Source: Kistimonas asteriae | GTDB lineage: Bacteria; Pseudomonadota; Gammaproteobacteria; Pseudomonadales; Endozoicomonadaceae | DNA length: 64,000 bases | Direction of reading: 5' to 3' | Assembly: GCF_018263925.1 (NCBI RefSeq) | Contig: NZ_JAEVHF010000001.1 | Span: 434,001-498,000 of the forward strand | In this document: in pieces, positions 13,028-23,526 of the stretch | How positions within the stretch are numbered: the first letter of the stretch is position 1 | Layout of the letters: the number at the start of each line of letters is the position of its first letter | Made by a program: the position numbers and the translations under genes | The notes under the pieces: model-generated | What the model was told of the DNA's origin: nothing | The model's database searches: none | What the model saw: only the letters and a program-made list of their open reading frames with translations

Positions 13028-14378
13028 GGGCAGCCTCCACCAGATGCGCGAAGACGTCACCACGTTCTTCAAAGCTTCGGAACATATCAAAACTCGCACA
13101 GGCGGGCGCCAACAATACCGCATCTCCCGCTGCCGCTATGTCACCGGCCAACGCTACGGCTTCATCCATGGAACCGGCAGAACAAAGCATCGCACAGCCA
13201 TCTAAACATTCTGCAAGCCGTGGGCCATCAGCACCGATCGCGATCACCGTTTTAACGTAATGACTGACCGGATCACATAATTCTGAAAAATCAGCACCTT
13301 TTCCGTCACCACCGGCAATTAATACCAGCTTGCCGTCAATATCCGCACCCAACCCTTCAATGGCAGCAATTGCTGCGCCGGTATTGGTAGCCTTGGAATC
13401 ATTAAACCAGCTGACACCATCCTTTTCTGACACCCACTGACACCGGTGAGGTAATCCCGGGAAAGTGCGGAGCACATCCAGCATGGCAGATAGAGGAAAA
13501 CCAGCCTGATGCCCGATAGCCAGCGCCGCCAGCGCATTGGCATGGTTATGCCGACCTCGAATACGGATGTCACTGACCGGCATCAGGCATTCGAAACCCT
13601 GCGCAAGCCATGTCTGTCCCTGCTCATGACGCAGACCAAACTGGTTCAAGTCTGGCTCTTTCAGTGTAAACGCGACTTGCGGCACAGAGTCAGGCACCAA
13701 GGGATAACTCAGGGCATCATCGCGGTTATATACCGCCGACTGACACCCTCTGTATATCATCTGTTTGGCCTGATGATAGTCCGCTACCGTACTATAGCGA
13801 TCCATATGATCTGGCGTCAGGTTCAACATTGTCGCCACCTGTGCACGCAATGAGTACGTGGTTTCCAGCTGAAAACTGGACAGTTCAAGGACATAGAACG
13901 ACTTATCACAGCACTCCAGCAATTCCAGCACTGGCACACCGATATTGCCGCCAACACCAACACTGATGCCCGCCGCCTCAGCCATCAAGCCTACCAGCGT
14001 CGTTACCGTGCTCTTGCCATTGGAGCCTGTAATCGCGATCACCGGTGCAGTCACATCCCGGCAAAACAATTCAATATCGCCGACGACCTCAACACCAGCG
14101 GCAATAGCCGCAGCAATGGCCGGTTCCTTGAGGGAAACACCTGGACTGACAATCAACTCATCCGCACAGGTAAGCAGTTCTGCATCAAACGAGCCGGTGA
14201 CAACCGTTATATCGGGGAACTGCTCACGAAACGCCGCAAGACCCGAAGGCGACTCACGGGAATCCACCACACTGAAAGGCAACTGCCGGGCAGCCAGGTA
14301 GCGGGCACAGGCCACCCCGGTCTTTCCAAGACCTATGATTATCCGACGCTTGTCACTGCCTATCAGCTGCCCGTTCAA
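13020..14378 (-). CDS. murD: UDP-MurNAc-L-alanine--D-glutamate ligase
   Basis: MurD adds D-glutamate to the stem peptide in the cytosol. It has 452 residues, with the N-terminal Rossmann motif IIGLGKTGVACARYL, the P-loop ITGSNGKSTVTTLV, and the ligase domain (WFNDSKATNTGAA). The start is a TTG at 14378 with an AAGGA ribosome site 7 bases upstream, 10 bases after the mraY stop; no ATG lies upstream of the conserved Rossmann motif. This makes it the second TTG-initiated Mur ligase in the cluster. Confidence 0.96.
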   Translation of the reverse strand: MNGQLIGSDKRRIIIGLGKTGVACARYLAARQLPFSVVDSRESPSGLAAFREQFPDITVVTGSFDAELLTCADELIVSPGVSLKEPAIAAAIAAGVEVVGDIELFCRDVTAPVIAITGSNGKSTVTTLVGLMAEAAGISVGVGGNIGVPVLELLECCDKSFYVLELSSFQLETTYSLRAQVATMLNLTPDHMDRYSTVADYHQAKQMIYRGCQSAVYNRDDALSYPLVPDSVPQVAFTLKEPDLNQFGLRHEQGQTWLAQGFECLMPVSDIRIRGRHNHANALAALAIGHQAGFPLSAMLDVLRTFPGLPHRCQWVSEKDGVSWFNDSKATNTGAAIAAIEGLGADIDGKLVLIAGGDGKGADFSELCDPVSHYVKTVIAIGADGPRLAECLDGCAMLCSAGSMDEAVALAGDIAAAGDAVLLAPACASFDMFRSFEERGDVFAHLVEAAHG

Positions 14379-14388
14379 CGCACTATCC

Positions 14389-15471
14389 TTAACGAATTTT
14401 CAAAGTAGCAAGACCAATCAACACCAGAATCAGGGTGATAATCCAGAAACGAACAATAACCCGAGGCTCTGGCCAGCCCTTCAATTCATAGTGGTGATGC
14501 AATGGCGCCATTCGGAAGATACGGCGCCCTGTAAGTTTGTAAGAAGCCACCTGCAGAATGACCGAGACGGTTTCCATCACAAACACACCACCCATGATGA
14601 ACAGCACAATCTCCTGCCGAACAATGACGGCGATAATACCCAGCGCTGCGCCCAGCGCCAGAGCACCGACATCGCCCATAAACACCTGGGCCGGATAGGT
14701 GTTAAACCAGAGAAAGCCGAGACCGGCACCGGCTAATGCACCGGTAAAGATCACCAATTCACCGGCACCACTGATGTAGGGAATATGCAGATAATGGGCG
14801 AATTCAACATGACCGCTGAGGTAAGCGAAGATGCCCAGCGCAGAACCAACCAGCACCGTCGGCATGATCGCCAGACCATCGAGACCATCGGTGAGATTGA
14901 CCGCGTTACTGGTTCCAACAATGACCAGGTAGGCAAACAGAATGAAGAACGGCCCCATATTTAACGCGACGGTTTTGAAGAAGGGCACAATCAACGCAGT
15001 TTCAAGTGGCGTAGAGGCAAGGGAATAGAGATAGATAGCCGCACCTGCGCCCAGTACAGACTGCCAGAAGTATTTCCAGCGCGCCGGCAATCCGCGGGAG
15101 TTCTTTTCCACAACCTTGCGATAATCATCCACCCAGCCAATCACACCAAAACCCAACGTGACCGCCAGCACCAGCCATACGTACTGGTTTTGCAGGTTAC
15201 TCCACAACAGCGTACTGATAGCAATGGCGACTAGGATCAGCGCTCCGCCCATAGTCGGAGTGCCCGCCTTGCTCAGATGTGACTGCGGCCCATCATCACG
15301 CACAGCCTGACCGATCTGGTAAAAGCTCAGCTTGCGAATCATCACAGGCCCAAGGTAAAGGGAAATACCCAGCGCCGTGAGAACGCCCAGAATGCCCCGT
15401 AGGGTCAGGTATTTAAAGACTGAAAACCCACTGTAAAACTGCGTGAGATAGTCCGCCAGCCATAGCAGCAT
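14389..15471 (-). CDS. mraY: Phospho-N-acetylmuramoyl-pentapeptide transferase MraY
   Basis: MraY moves phospho-MurNAc-pentapeptide onto undecaprenyl phosphate, giving lipid I. The 360-residue integral membrane protein has about ten helices. Catalytic signatures are the DDG region near the N terminus ([14 protein letters not shown]), the aspartate-rich loop [12 protein letters not shown] and the loop [10 protein letters not shown] followed by [13 protein letters not shown]. Its ATG overlaps the murF stop by one base (TGATG), implying translational coupling. Confidence 0.97.
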   Translation of the reverse strand: MLLWLADYLTQFYSGFSVFKYLTLRGILGVLTALGISLYLGPVMIRKLSFYQIGQAVRDDGPQSHLSKAGTPTMGGALILVAIAISTLLWSNLQNQYVWLVLAVTLGFGVIGWVDDYRKVVEKNSRGLPARWKYFWQSVLGAGAAIYLYSLASTPLETALIVPFFKTVALNMGPFFILFAYLVIVGTSNAVNLTDGLDGLAIMPTVLVGSALGIFAYLSGHVEFAHYLHIPYISGAGELVIFTGALAGAGLGFLWFNTYPAQVFMGDVGALALGAALGIIAVIVRQEIVLFIMGGVFVMETVSVILQVASYKLTGRRIFRMAPLHHHYELKGWPEPRVIVRFWIITLILVLIGLATLKIR

Positions 15472-16844
15472 CAGCGATTCCCCTCTTCCGGCTTTTTACA
15501 AGCCCTGACCACTTCATTCATTCCCATGGACATGGATCCTTTCACCATAACAGCAACCCCTGCCCCCAAACGGGACAGAAGATCATCAATCAGTAGCGTT
15601 TTTGCAGGAAAATGGGCCCCTGCACCACCCCAGTTTTCCTGAGTCAACTGCGTATATTCGCCATACGTCATCAGCACATCAATACCGGCATCACGGGCAT
15701 ATTGCCCCATCAGGCAATGCTCGATTTCAACCTGATCGCCCAGCTCCGCCATATCGCCCAGCACCAGGATTTTTTCACCCTGACAAGCCGCCAACACATC
15801 AATGGCAGCACGGGTTGATGCGGGGTTGGCATTGTAGCTTTCATCAATCACCAATGCGCCATTCTGCCCATGAAAGCGCTGACCACGTCGCATGTAAGGC
15901 TGTGCTTTTTCGAGCCCCTGAACAATGGTATTGAGAGACAATCCAGCCGCCTGTGCCACCGCTGCTGCCGCACAGGCATTGGCGACCTGGTGCTCTCCCC
16001 AAAACTGCAGATGCACATGCGCAGACTCACTCCCCATATGAAGGATGAAATGCATGCCATCATCCAGTGAATGAATCTCACTGGTATAACAATCGGCCTG
16101 TTGATTCGTCAGACTAAAACGTAAAACCTTCCGTGCAGGCTGTTGACGAATGCGCTCTAACCATTCGCCACAGGCTGGATCGTCAGCATTGAGAATCGCC
16201 GTTCCATCGACAGGGAGACTGTCGAAAATAGCGCCCTTCTCAACCACAACACCTGCAAGACTCCCCAGACCAGAAAGATGGGCTTCGCTGGCATTCGTAA
16301 TAAGTGCGATATCTGCTGCAGCAAGTCTGGCGACATAATCAATTTCACCGGGATGATTCGTACCCATCTCAATCACGGCATACTGATGGCATTCTTCCAG
16401 GCGACTGAGAATAACTGGCACGCCAAAGTCATTATTCAGGTTGCCTTCCGTTGCCAGTGTTTCACCGACTTCGCGACAGATGGCAGCGATCATTTCACGG
16501 GTGGATGTTTTGCCACTGCTACCCGTAACGCCCATGACGACACCGTTAAAGCGCTGACGATTGAAGGCGCCAATCTGCCCCAAGGCAATACGGGTATCGG
16601 CAACCAGCAGCAACGCCCCTTTGACACCTTCAGGCTGACTGGACACCACCGCGCCCGCAGCCCCTTTTTCCAGTGCTGCAGCTACATAATCATGACCATC
16701 AAAATGAGGTCCGGTAATCGCCACGAAAAGCTGTCCTGGCTTGAGCGTGCGCGTATCAATGCTGATGTCGGAGAAACACGCATCATCACCGATTAGCTCT
16801 GCGGTCAGTGGCTGGACAAGGTCTGATAATGCCGCATTAATCAT
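15471..16844 (-). CDS. murF: UDP-MurNAc-tripeptide--D-Ala-D-Ala ligase
   Basis: MurF attaches the D-Ala-D-Ala dipeptide made by Ddl to the UDP-MurNAc-tripeptide. The 457-residue protein has the P-loop [16 protein letters not shown], the middle-domain signature [14 protein letters not shown], and the C-terminal region ending in the ligase fold ([16 protein letters not shown]). Its ATG overlaps the murE stop by 4 bases (ATGA). Confidence 0.96.
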   Translation of the reverse strand: MINAALSDLVQPLTAELIGDDACFSDISIDTRTLKPGQLFVAITGPHFDGHDYVAAALEKGAAGAVVSSQPEGVKGALLLVADTRIALGQIGAFNRQRFNGVVMGVTGSSGKTSTREMIAAICREVGETLATEGNLNNDFGVPVILSRLEECHQYAVIEMGTNHPGEIDYVARLAAADIALITNASEAHLSGLGSLAGVVVEKGAIFDSLPVDGTAILNADDPACGEWLERIRQQPARKVLRFSLTNQQADCYTSEIHSLDDGMHFILHMGSESAHVHLQFWGEHQVANACAAAAVAQAAGLSLNTIVQGLEKAQPYMRRGQRFHGQNGALVIDESYNANPASTRAAIDVLAACQGEKILVLGDMAELGDQVEIEHCLMGQYARDAGIDVLMTYGEYTQLTQENWGGAGAHFPAKTLLIDDLLSRLGAGVAVMVKGSMSMGMNEVVRACKKPEEGNR

Positions 16845-18337
16845 GAGGCAGCCCTCCTGTCCAACGCCTGCCTGACTTCACGCCTATCGCTGAACGGATA
16901 GCGAACCCCGTGAATTTCCTGGTAATCCTCATGCCCCTTACCCGCGACCAGGACAATATCCTCATTACCAGCCTCAGCCACAGCGGTTGCAATCGCCTCG
17001 GCTCGATCCGGAACAACCGTCAGTTTGTGTTCACGAAGCGCTAGCGGGATACCTGTCACGGCATCTTCAATGATGTTCAGAGGATCTTCGGTACGGGGGT
17101 TATCGCTGGTCAGCACGACACGATCGGCTCCCGTCAGTGCCGCTTCTGTCATAAGCGGTCGCTTGCCACTATCACGATCACCACCACAGCCAAAGACACA
17201 GGTGACTGTCTGACCACCATGATCACGGAGAGCACCTAATACACTGCGGAGCGCATCAGGCGTATGGGCATAATCCACCACAACGGTTGGCTGAGATGCG
17301 CCACCGAGCCTTTCCAAACGACCTGGCACATTATCCAGCTCGGGAATCAGGGTCAGAATGCGCTCCAGCGCAAATCCCTGCAGGCACAAGACACCAATGA
17401 CCGCCAGTAGATTACTCAGGCTGAATTTACCCAGCAGAGCGGTACACAAACGTCCTTCCCCCCAAGGGGTATGGATATTTGCCGCCATTCCTTCAGGAGA
17501 AAATACGATATCTGACAGCCAGATATCCGCGCCATCAGAACAAATTGAATAGGTGATGCAGTTAACCTGATTCTCTGCCGCCACGTTAAGCATCAGATCT
17601 GCCCACTCGTCATCAAAATTGATCACTGCATGTTGCAAACCGGGTGAACGGAACAATTCTGCCTTGGCTGAGGCATAAGCTTCCATGGTCTGGTGATAAT
17701 CCAGATGGTCACGACTCAGATTGGTATACATCGCCGTATTGAAGGCAATGCCACTGACTCGCCCTTGATGAAGTCCGTGAGAAGACACCTCCATCGTTAA
17801 CCAGGGCACTGACTTATCCACTAGTCCAGCCATAAATTGCTGAACAGAAAGGTTATCCGATGTGGTGTTTCCTGCAGGCATCAAATCAGGGAATATGCCG
17901 TTACCCAGCGTGCCCATCACACCGCACGAGGCATTGAGACGAGACAGCAACTGTGCAATAAAATGGCAACAACTGCTTTTACCGTTGGTACCTGTCACAC
18001 CGATGACCTTCACGTACTCAGAGGGAGACCGGTAAAAACGGCTCACCAACCCACTGAGCCGGTCTTTGAGATTAGCAACCGAGACAATCGGCACAGCACT
18101 CTCAGGCAATGCATCATCCGCTTCCGCGAGCACAGCGCAGGCACCGGCCGCTACGGCCTGTTCGATATATTGACGACCGTCACTACTCAACCCCGGCAGC
18201 GCAAGGAAAAGATCTCCTGCCATCACTTTGCGACTATCGAGCACCAATTCACGGACAGTGACATCCTTCACCGGTGGCAGATCCAGCCATTCCAGTATTT
18301 GATTCAGTGTCACCTGCTCATGCTGCATACTGTTCAT
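16841..18337 (-). CDS. murE: UDP-MurNAc-L-Ala-D-Glu--meso-diaminopimelate ligase
   Basis: MurE adds the third residue of the stem peptide. The 498-residue protein has the P-loop GVTGTNGKSSCCHFIA and, in the C-terminal domain, TSDNPRTEDPLNI: the DNPR motif is the mark of enzymes selecting meso-diaminopimelate rather than lysine. This predicts a standard Gram-negative wall. ATG at 18337 overlaps the ftsI stop by one base (TGATG). Confidence 0.97.
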   Translation of the reverse strand: MNSMQHEQVTLNQILEWLDLPPVKDVTVRELVLDSRKVMAGDLFLALPGLSSDGRQYIEQAVAAGACAVLAEADDALPESAVPIVSVANLKDRLSGLVSRFYRSPSEYVKVIGVTGTNGKSSCCHFIAQLLSRLNASCGVMGTLGNGIFPDLMPAGNTTSDNLSVQQFMAGLVDKSVPWLTMEVSSHGLHQGRVSGIAFNTAMYTNLSRDHLDYHQTMEAYASAKAELFRSPGLQHAVINFDDEWADLMLNVAAENQVNCITYSICSDGADIWLSDIVFSPEGMAANIHTPWGEGRLCTALLGKFSLSNLLAVIGVLCLQGFALERILTLIPELDNVPGRLERLGGASQPTVVVDYAHTPDALRSVLGALRDHGGQTVTCVFGCGGDRDSGKRPLMTEAALTGADRVVLTSDNPRTEDPLNIIEDAVTGIPLALREHKLTVVPDRAEAIATAVAEAGNEDIVLVAGKGHEDYQEIHGVRYPFSDRREVRQALDRRAAS

Positions 18338-20055
18338 CAACCCTTGTTCCTGGAGTACTTCTGGACGTCAGCCAGCGTCTTTACACCCGACTCATCCGGT
18401 GCAACGCCCAACACCCGGAGCGATTCACCCGCCACGCGGGAAAATACCGGCGCAGCCACCAGGCCGCCGTAATATTTGCCATTGGCGGGACTGTCAATCA
18501 CTACCACCATCACAATGCGCGGCGCTTCGGCCGGTGCAATACCAACAAACGAACCAATATGTCGCGAATTGGTGTAACCCTCTTTGCCCAGCTTACGCAC
18601 CGTGCCCGTTTTACCCGCAACCGAATAGCCATCCAGCCGGGCCCGTTTACCGGTGCCCCCCGGCGCAACCACGGTTTCCATCATGGTTAACACCTGCTGA
18701 GCCACATCAGCTTGCATCACGCGAGTGCCTTCAGGCGGAATATCACGCTTCAAGAGGGTAACCGGATGAAACACGCCGCGATTGGCCAAGACCATATAAG
18801 CCTGTGCCAGCTGCAGGGGGGAAACAGTAAGACCATAACCATAGGCGAGTGTGGCAGTTTCAATCGGCCGCCACTTCATACGGTAGGGCAACAGGCCGGT
18901 ACTTTCTCCCGGAAAGGCCACACCTGTCGACTGCCCGAACCCGACTTTCTGAAACAGGGAAAAAATCGTGTCCGCTCCCAAATCCAGCGCAATCTTGCTG
19001 ACACCAATATTACTGGATTTGGTAATCACACCTGTTACGTCGAGCTTGCCATAATTTCTGACATCGCTGACGGTATCCTTCCCAATACGCATTTTTCCCG
19101 GCGAGGTATCAATCGGCGTGTGTGCACTATAGCGGCCGGACTCCAGTGCTGCCGCTATCGTCAAGGGCTTAATCACCGAGCCGGGCTCAATCTGGTCGGT
19201 AATCGCACGATTTCGCACGCCGGCGGGGTTCAACTGGCTGCGATTATTTGGATTAAACGTCGGCTGATTCACCATGGCGAGGATTTCACCGGTTTTCACA
19301 TCCAGCATAACGAGAGAAGCGGCACGTGCTTTCAGGCTCTGTACCGCTTTTTGCAATTCCTTGTTGGCAAGATATTGCAGCCTCAGGTCAATGCTTAGCA
19401 TCAATTCCTTACCAGGACTAGCGCTGCTGACCACTTCTGCCTCCCTGACCAGGTGACCTCTGCGGTCTTTCAAGACACGCCACTTGCCCGGTTCACCCGA
19501 TAACCAGTCATCAAAAGCCAGCTCAATCCCTTCCTGACCCTGATCATCAATATTGGTCAATCCCACCAGCTGGGCTGCGACAGAACCTGCCGGATAGTAA
19601 CGGCGGTATTCATCAATGGAATAGACACCCGGTACATTCAGCGCCATGATCTTTTTGGCTTCTGCCGGCTCAATTTGCCGCTTGAGGTAGATAAACTCAC
19701 GCTTCGCATTGGCTCTGAGTTTTTTACGTAGATCCTTGGCCTTGACGTTCAGGGCAGACGCTAGCGCCGACACATCCGCACCCGCAGTGATAAGTTCCTC
19801 AGGGTTGGCCCAAATGGACACCACCGGCGTACTCACCGCAATCGGCTTGCCATTCCGGTCAAAAATAATACCCCGATGCGCAGGAATGGTTTCATGGCGC
19901 ACACTGCGCTTGTCGCCCTCGTTTTGCAAAAAGGGACGATCCACCACCTGCAGCTCAGCCACCCGCCAGATTGTGACGGTAATCAGCAGCAGTATCAGGG
20001 CTTCGACAAAACGAAATCGCCCATTATAAGGGGTTGTTTTCCTGCGCCGGTTCAT
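18337..20055 (-). CDS. ftsI: Septal transpeptidase FtsI (PBP3)
   Basis: Class B penicillin-binding protein that crosslinks septal peptidoglycan as partner of FtsW. It has 572 residues: a short cytoplasmic tail, one membrane anchor (about 16-33), a pedestal domain, and the transpeptidase domain. The catalytic motifs are SVIK (Ser293-Lys296), SSN (347-349) and KTG (482-484). Its 3' end overlaps murE and its start overlaps the ftsL stop by 4 bases. Confidence 0.97.
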   Translation of the reverse strand: MNRRRKTTPYNGRFRFVEALILLLITVTIWRVAELQVVDRPFLQNEGDKRSVRHETIPAHRGIIFDRNGKPIAVSTPVVSIWANPEELITAGADVSALASALNVKAKDLRKKLRANAKREFIYLKRQIEPAEAKKIMALNVPGVYSIDEYRRYYPAGSVAAQLVGLTNIDDQGQEGIELAFDDWLSGEPGKWRVLKDRRGHLVREAEVVSSASPGKELMLSIDLRLQYLANKELQKAVQSLKARAASLVMLDVKTGEILAMVNQPTFNPNNRSQLNPAGVRNRAITDQIEPGSVIKPLTIAAALESGRYSAHTPIDTSPGKMRIGKDTVSDVRNYGKLDVTGVITKSSNIGVSKIALDLGADTIFSLFQKVGFGQSTGVAFPGESTGLLPYRMKWRPIETATLAYGYGLTVSPLQLAQAYMVLANRGVFHPVTLLKRDIPPEGTRVMQADVAQQVLTMMETVVAPGGTGKRARLDGYSVAGKTGTVRKLGKEGYTNSRHIGSFVGIAPAEAPRIVMVVVIDSPANGKYYGGLVAAPVFSRVAGESLRVLGVAPDESGVKTLADVQKYSRNKG

Positions 20056-20348
20056 GGTTCTACCAGGATCACCTTGTCCTTGTGAGGCATCTCCATTCCC
20101 AGCCGCTTAACCGCCTGCCGTTCGATCTGGCCATGGGCAGTCAAGGTGCTGTACTGCAACAGTAGCTGTCCCCACTCCTCCTGCGTCTTGTTTTTCCGGT
20201 TAAGCTCCGCCTGGTACTGGTTAAAGGCCTGACGGTTTAAGTGCGCCACATAGGCAACCGCTACCGCTGAACAAAATACGGCAAAAACCAGCGCAACCAG
20301 CCCCGGTCTGATACTTGCCAGCACCACTTTCAGCGGCAACCAGTCCAT
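20052..20348 (-). CDS. ftsL: Cell division protein FtsL
   Basis: Small bitopic divisome protein that forms a complex with FtsB and FtsQ. It is 98 residues long: a short cytoplasmic segment, a transmembrane helix at about residues 12-34, and a periplasmic helical region likely to form a coiled coil. Sequence conservation of the family is low, so the call rests on size, topology and its place between rsmH (5 bases upstream) and ftsI. Confidence 0.92.
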   Translation of the reverse strand: MDWLPLKVVLASIRPGLVALVFAVFCSAVAVAYVAHLNRQAFNQYQAELNRKNKTQEEWGQLLLQYSTLTAHGQIERQAVKRLGMEMPHKDKVILVEP

Positions 20349-20353
20349 ACTGC

Positions 20354-21286
20354 TTATCCCAGCTTCACTGCTACCCGCATGACCGCACTGCGCGCCCGCG
20401 GATTCATATCCAGCTCGCCCTTACCTGACTTCACTTTCTTGCCGCAGCTCTTGAGACGACGCGAGGCATTCAGCTGTTCTTCAGTCAGTGGCACCCACCT
20501 GGGGATATCCGTGTCGCCCTTCTCATGCTTACGAATGAAGCGCTTCACGATACGGTCTTCCAGCGAATGGAAGCTGATCACCACCAGCTTTCCACCGGGC
20601 TTCAGCACTTCCAGTGCCTGCTCGAGCACCAGGTTCAGATCATCCAGCTCACTGTTGACGAATATCCGGATACCCTGAAAGGCACGGGTCGCCGGATGCT
20701 TACCTTTCTCCCAGGACGGATTGGCTTCCGAGATGATATGCGCCAATCGCCCGGTGGTCACAATCGGTTCGATCTCCCGAGCCTGAACGATGGCACGAGC
20801 CATCCGGCGCGAAAAGCGTTCTTCTCCAAACCGCTTCAGGACATCGGCAATTTCAGCTTCATCCGCCTCAGCAATCCAGTCAGCGGCACTGATGCCATGC
20901 TCGGTATTCATGCGCATGTCCAGCGGACCATCCTGAAGAAAACTGAAACCTCGCTCAGGGTTGTCGATCTGTGGCGATGAAACGCCCAGATCCAGCAGCA
21001 CGCCATCAACCGTCTGCTGACCGGCAAATTGTTCCAGCTCGGCAAACGAACCATGACAGATCTGGAACCGGTCATCCATCTGCGCCAATGCCTGACCGAC
21101 AGCAACCGCTTCTGGATCCTTGTCGATACCAATCAGACGACCCTCATGGGACAATTTTTCCAAAACCGCACGACTATGACCGCCACGGCCAAACGTACCG
21201 TCGACATACAGTCCTTCCGGCGAACTGATTAGCGCCTCAACGGCTTCAGACAGCAAAACGGTCTGATGCCTGTATTGTTCGTTCAT
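20354..21286 (-). CDS. rsmH: 16S rRNA (cytosine1402-N4)-methyltransferase
   Basis: RsmH (MraW) methylates N4 of C1402 in the 16S rRNA decoding centre using SAM. The 310-residue form starts at ATG 21286 and gives the conserved [16 protein letters not shown], followed by [15 protein letters not shown] (SAM loop) and [19 protein letters not shown] six codons upstream (21304), which would overlap the mraZ stop, is the alternative start. Confidence 0.96.
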   Translation of the reverse strand: MNEQYRHQTVLLSEAVEALISSPEGLYVDGTFGRGGHSRAVLEKLSHEGRLIGIDKDPEAVAVGQALAQMDDRFQICHGSFAELEQFAGQQTVDGVLLDLGVSSPQIDNPERGFSFLQDGPLDMRMNTEHGISAADWIAEADEAEIADVLKRFGEERFSRRMARAIVQAREIEPIVTTGRLAHIISEANPSWEKGKHPATRAFQGIRIFVNSELDDLNLVLEQALEVLKPGGKLVVISFHSLEDRIVKRFIRKHEKGDTDIPRWVPLTEEQLNASRRLKSCGKKVKSGKGELDMNPRARSAVMRVAVKLG

Positions 21287-21300
21287 ACTTTCCAACGGAC

Positions 21301-21756
21301 TCACAACGACAGTGTCTGCAACTCCTCCGGGACCTGGTCTGCACCGCCGGCTTCCTCTAAATAGGCATCACGGCGTTCGTTCCAGCAGACCTCATCCCAG
21401 AGTTCGAATTTTTTCCCCTGCCCCAACAGTACGGTTTTCTTGCCAAGCCCGGCGTAATCGCGCAGCAGAGGGGGGATTAAAATCCTGCCACTGCCATCCA
21501 TTTCCAGATCCGTCGCATGACCAATCAGGAGTCGCTGTATCCGTCGACTCAAAGGATGAAAACTGGGCAGGGACTCAATCTTGGCCTGAATGACCTCCCA
21601 TTCATCAACGGGGTAGATCAACAGGCAGCGCTCTTCCGTATCAATGGTCGCTACCAGGTGCCCTTCACAGCGTATCGCCAATACGGAACGGTAGCGTGTT
21701 GGAATGGCCAACCGCCCTTTCGCATCCATATTGATCGCGTTGACGCCTCGGAACAC
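21301..21756 (-). CDS. mraZ: Transcriptional regulator MraZ
   Basis: MraZ is an AbrB-like DNA-binding protein that represses its own dcw promoter. The 151-residue protein contains two MraZ/SpoVT-AbrB-type repeats, with the motif [13 protein letters not shown] in the first and [13 protein letters not shown] in the second. The start is GTG at 21756, giving the family N terminus [14 protein letters not shown]. It is the first gene of the cluster, and matching operator repeats lie directly upstream. Confidence 0.97.
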   Translation of the reverse strand: MFRGVNAINMDAKGRLAIPTRYRSVLAIRCEGHLVATIDTEERCLLIYPVDEWEVIQAKIESLPSFHPLSRRIQRLLIGHATDLEMDGSGRILIPPLLRDYAGLGKKTVLLGQGKKFELWDEVCWNERRDAYLEEAGGADQVPEELQTLSL

Positions 21757-21796
21757 GCAGCTGTCCTCTTTTTATCCCCTGAACCGAATACCAGAT

Positions 21797-21861
21797 TATC
21801 CCACTTTTAGCCACTTTATCCCACAGTACCACACTATAGAAACCCCCAAAATCCGGATCAA
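21797..21861 (-). promoter_or_regulatory. Promoter of the dcw cluster with MraZ operator repeats
   Basis: On the minus strand TTGATC (21856-21861), a 17-base spacer and TATAGT (21833-21838) form a good sigma70 promoter. Immediately downstream are three units in exact 10-base steps: TGGGA (21819-21823), TGGCT (21809-21813) and TGGGA (21799-21803). TGGGN repeats with 5-base spacing are the known MraZ binding site. Their place at the expected transcription start fits repression. Confidence 0.8.
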
Positions 21862-22026
21862 GGCAGGCAATCACCTAAAAATCCCATAAATATTAAGGCG
21901 TTAGGCAACTATTAAGACATTAACGCGCAACCTAAAAAAGTGGAAAAACACGAACATTTCACCAACCAGGAAGACAGAACAAGATAGCAGCGCTTTCTCA
22001 GAGGAACCGAGATAAAACAGTTACTC

Positions 22027-22066
22027 AAAAAAAATCCTCTCACCGACAAGTCGACGAGAGGATTTT
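22027..22066 (-). terminator. Rho-independent terminator of rnpB
   Basis: The 11-base stem AAAATCCTCTC (22031-22041) / GAGAGGATTTT (22056-22066) is followed on the minus strand by an unbroken run of T. It lies 11 bases beyond the 3' end of the RNase P RNA. Confidence 0.9.
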
Positions 22067-22076
22067 CAACATAAAT

Positions 22077-22459
<383 letters not shown>

Positions 22460-22530
22460 AACGGCGCAGAGTAATCAAAACTCCAGAGACAAACAAGCGA
22501 ATTTCACTCACCATTCACAAAATACTATGA

Positions 22531-23376
22531 CTACCCATCATTTTTCAGGGTTAACCCGTACTCATACAGCGTTTTTTTCTTAATACCGGTGATTCGTGAC
22601 GCCAGCTGACTGGCCTGCTTCAGTGACAACTCTTCCAGTAATATCACCATGAGACTGGCAGCAGCTTCATCGAGCCCGCCCTCTTTGGGTGATTCCGCAC
22701 CACGAACCAACACAACAAACTCACCTTTCTTCTGGTTGGCATCGGCCTTCACCTGCGCCAGACACTCACCAACCCGCCCCGCCAGAACCGTTTCAAATGT
22801 CTTTGTCAGCTCACGGGCTATGACAATATCACGCTCTGCACCGAGCACTTCAACCATGTCCATCAGGGTTTCTTCAATGCGGTGTGTAGACTCATAAAAT
22901 ATCCAGGTATGCTCAAACCCAGACAACGCCTGTAGCCGTTTTCTACGCGCAACCGATTTGGCAGGAAGAAACCCTTCAAAGAAAAAGCGGTCCGACGGCA
23001 AACCCGATACGCTCAACGCCGCTATCAACGCACAGGCTCCGGGAACCGGCACAACGCGGTACCCAGCTTCACGCACTGTCGCCACCAGGAAGTAGCCCGG
23101 ATCAGAGATCAACGGCGTCCCCGCATCTGACACCAGCGCTATCGACTCACCAGCCGCCATTTTCGCCACAATCTGCGCACTGCGATCCCGCTCATTATGC
23201 TCATGACAGGCCAGCAGGGGCTTTCGAATTCCTAAATGATTGAGCAACCGCGCCGTATGCCGGGTATCCTCTGCAGCGATAACATCAACTGAACCCAACA
23301 CGTCGACAGCCCTGGCGGTAATATCACCCAGATTACCAATGGGTGTGGATACTATATACAGACAGGCTTCATTCAT
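22531..23376 (-). CDS. rsmI: 16S rRNA (cytidine1402-2'-O)-methyltransferase
   Basis: RsmI adds the 2'-O-methyl group to C1402 of 16S rRNA, the same nucleotide that RsmH modifies. The 281-residue protein belongs to the tetrapyrrole-methylase fold: LYIVSTPIGNLGDIT at the N terminus, VIAAEDTRHTARLL, and ALVSDAGTPLISDPG. It is divergent from lpoA, the common gammaproteobacterial arrangement. Confidence 0.96.
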   Translation of the reverse strand: MNEACLYIVSTPIGNLGDITARAVDVLGSVDVIAAEDTRHTARLLNHLGIRKPLLACHEHNERDRSAQIVAKMAAGESIALVSDAGTPLISDPGYFLVATVREAGYRVVPVPGACALIAALSVSGLPSDRFFFEGFLPAKSVARRKRLQALSGFEHTWIFYESTHRIEETLMDMVEVLGAERDIVIARELTKTFETVLAGRVGECLAQVKADANQKKGEFVVLVRGAESPKEGGLDEAAASLMVILLEELSLKQASQLASRITGIKKKTLYEYGLTLKNDG

Positions 23377-23526
23377 CGGGTTTACTCAAACTATTAACCG
23401 GGATCGCTAGAGATGCGTCCGGCACTTGGTTAAAATCCACGAAGGGTACAGGTGAGAACCATAACCTGCCACCCAAAAATCGTGACGCGTTCAATCTGCC
23501 CATTATTGCCAGAAGGTGGCCCATAA

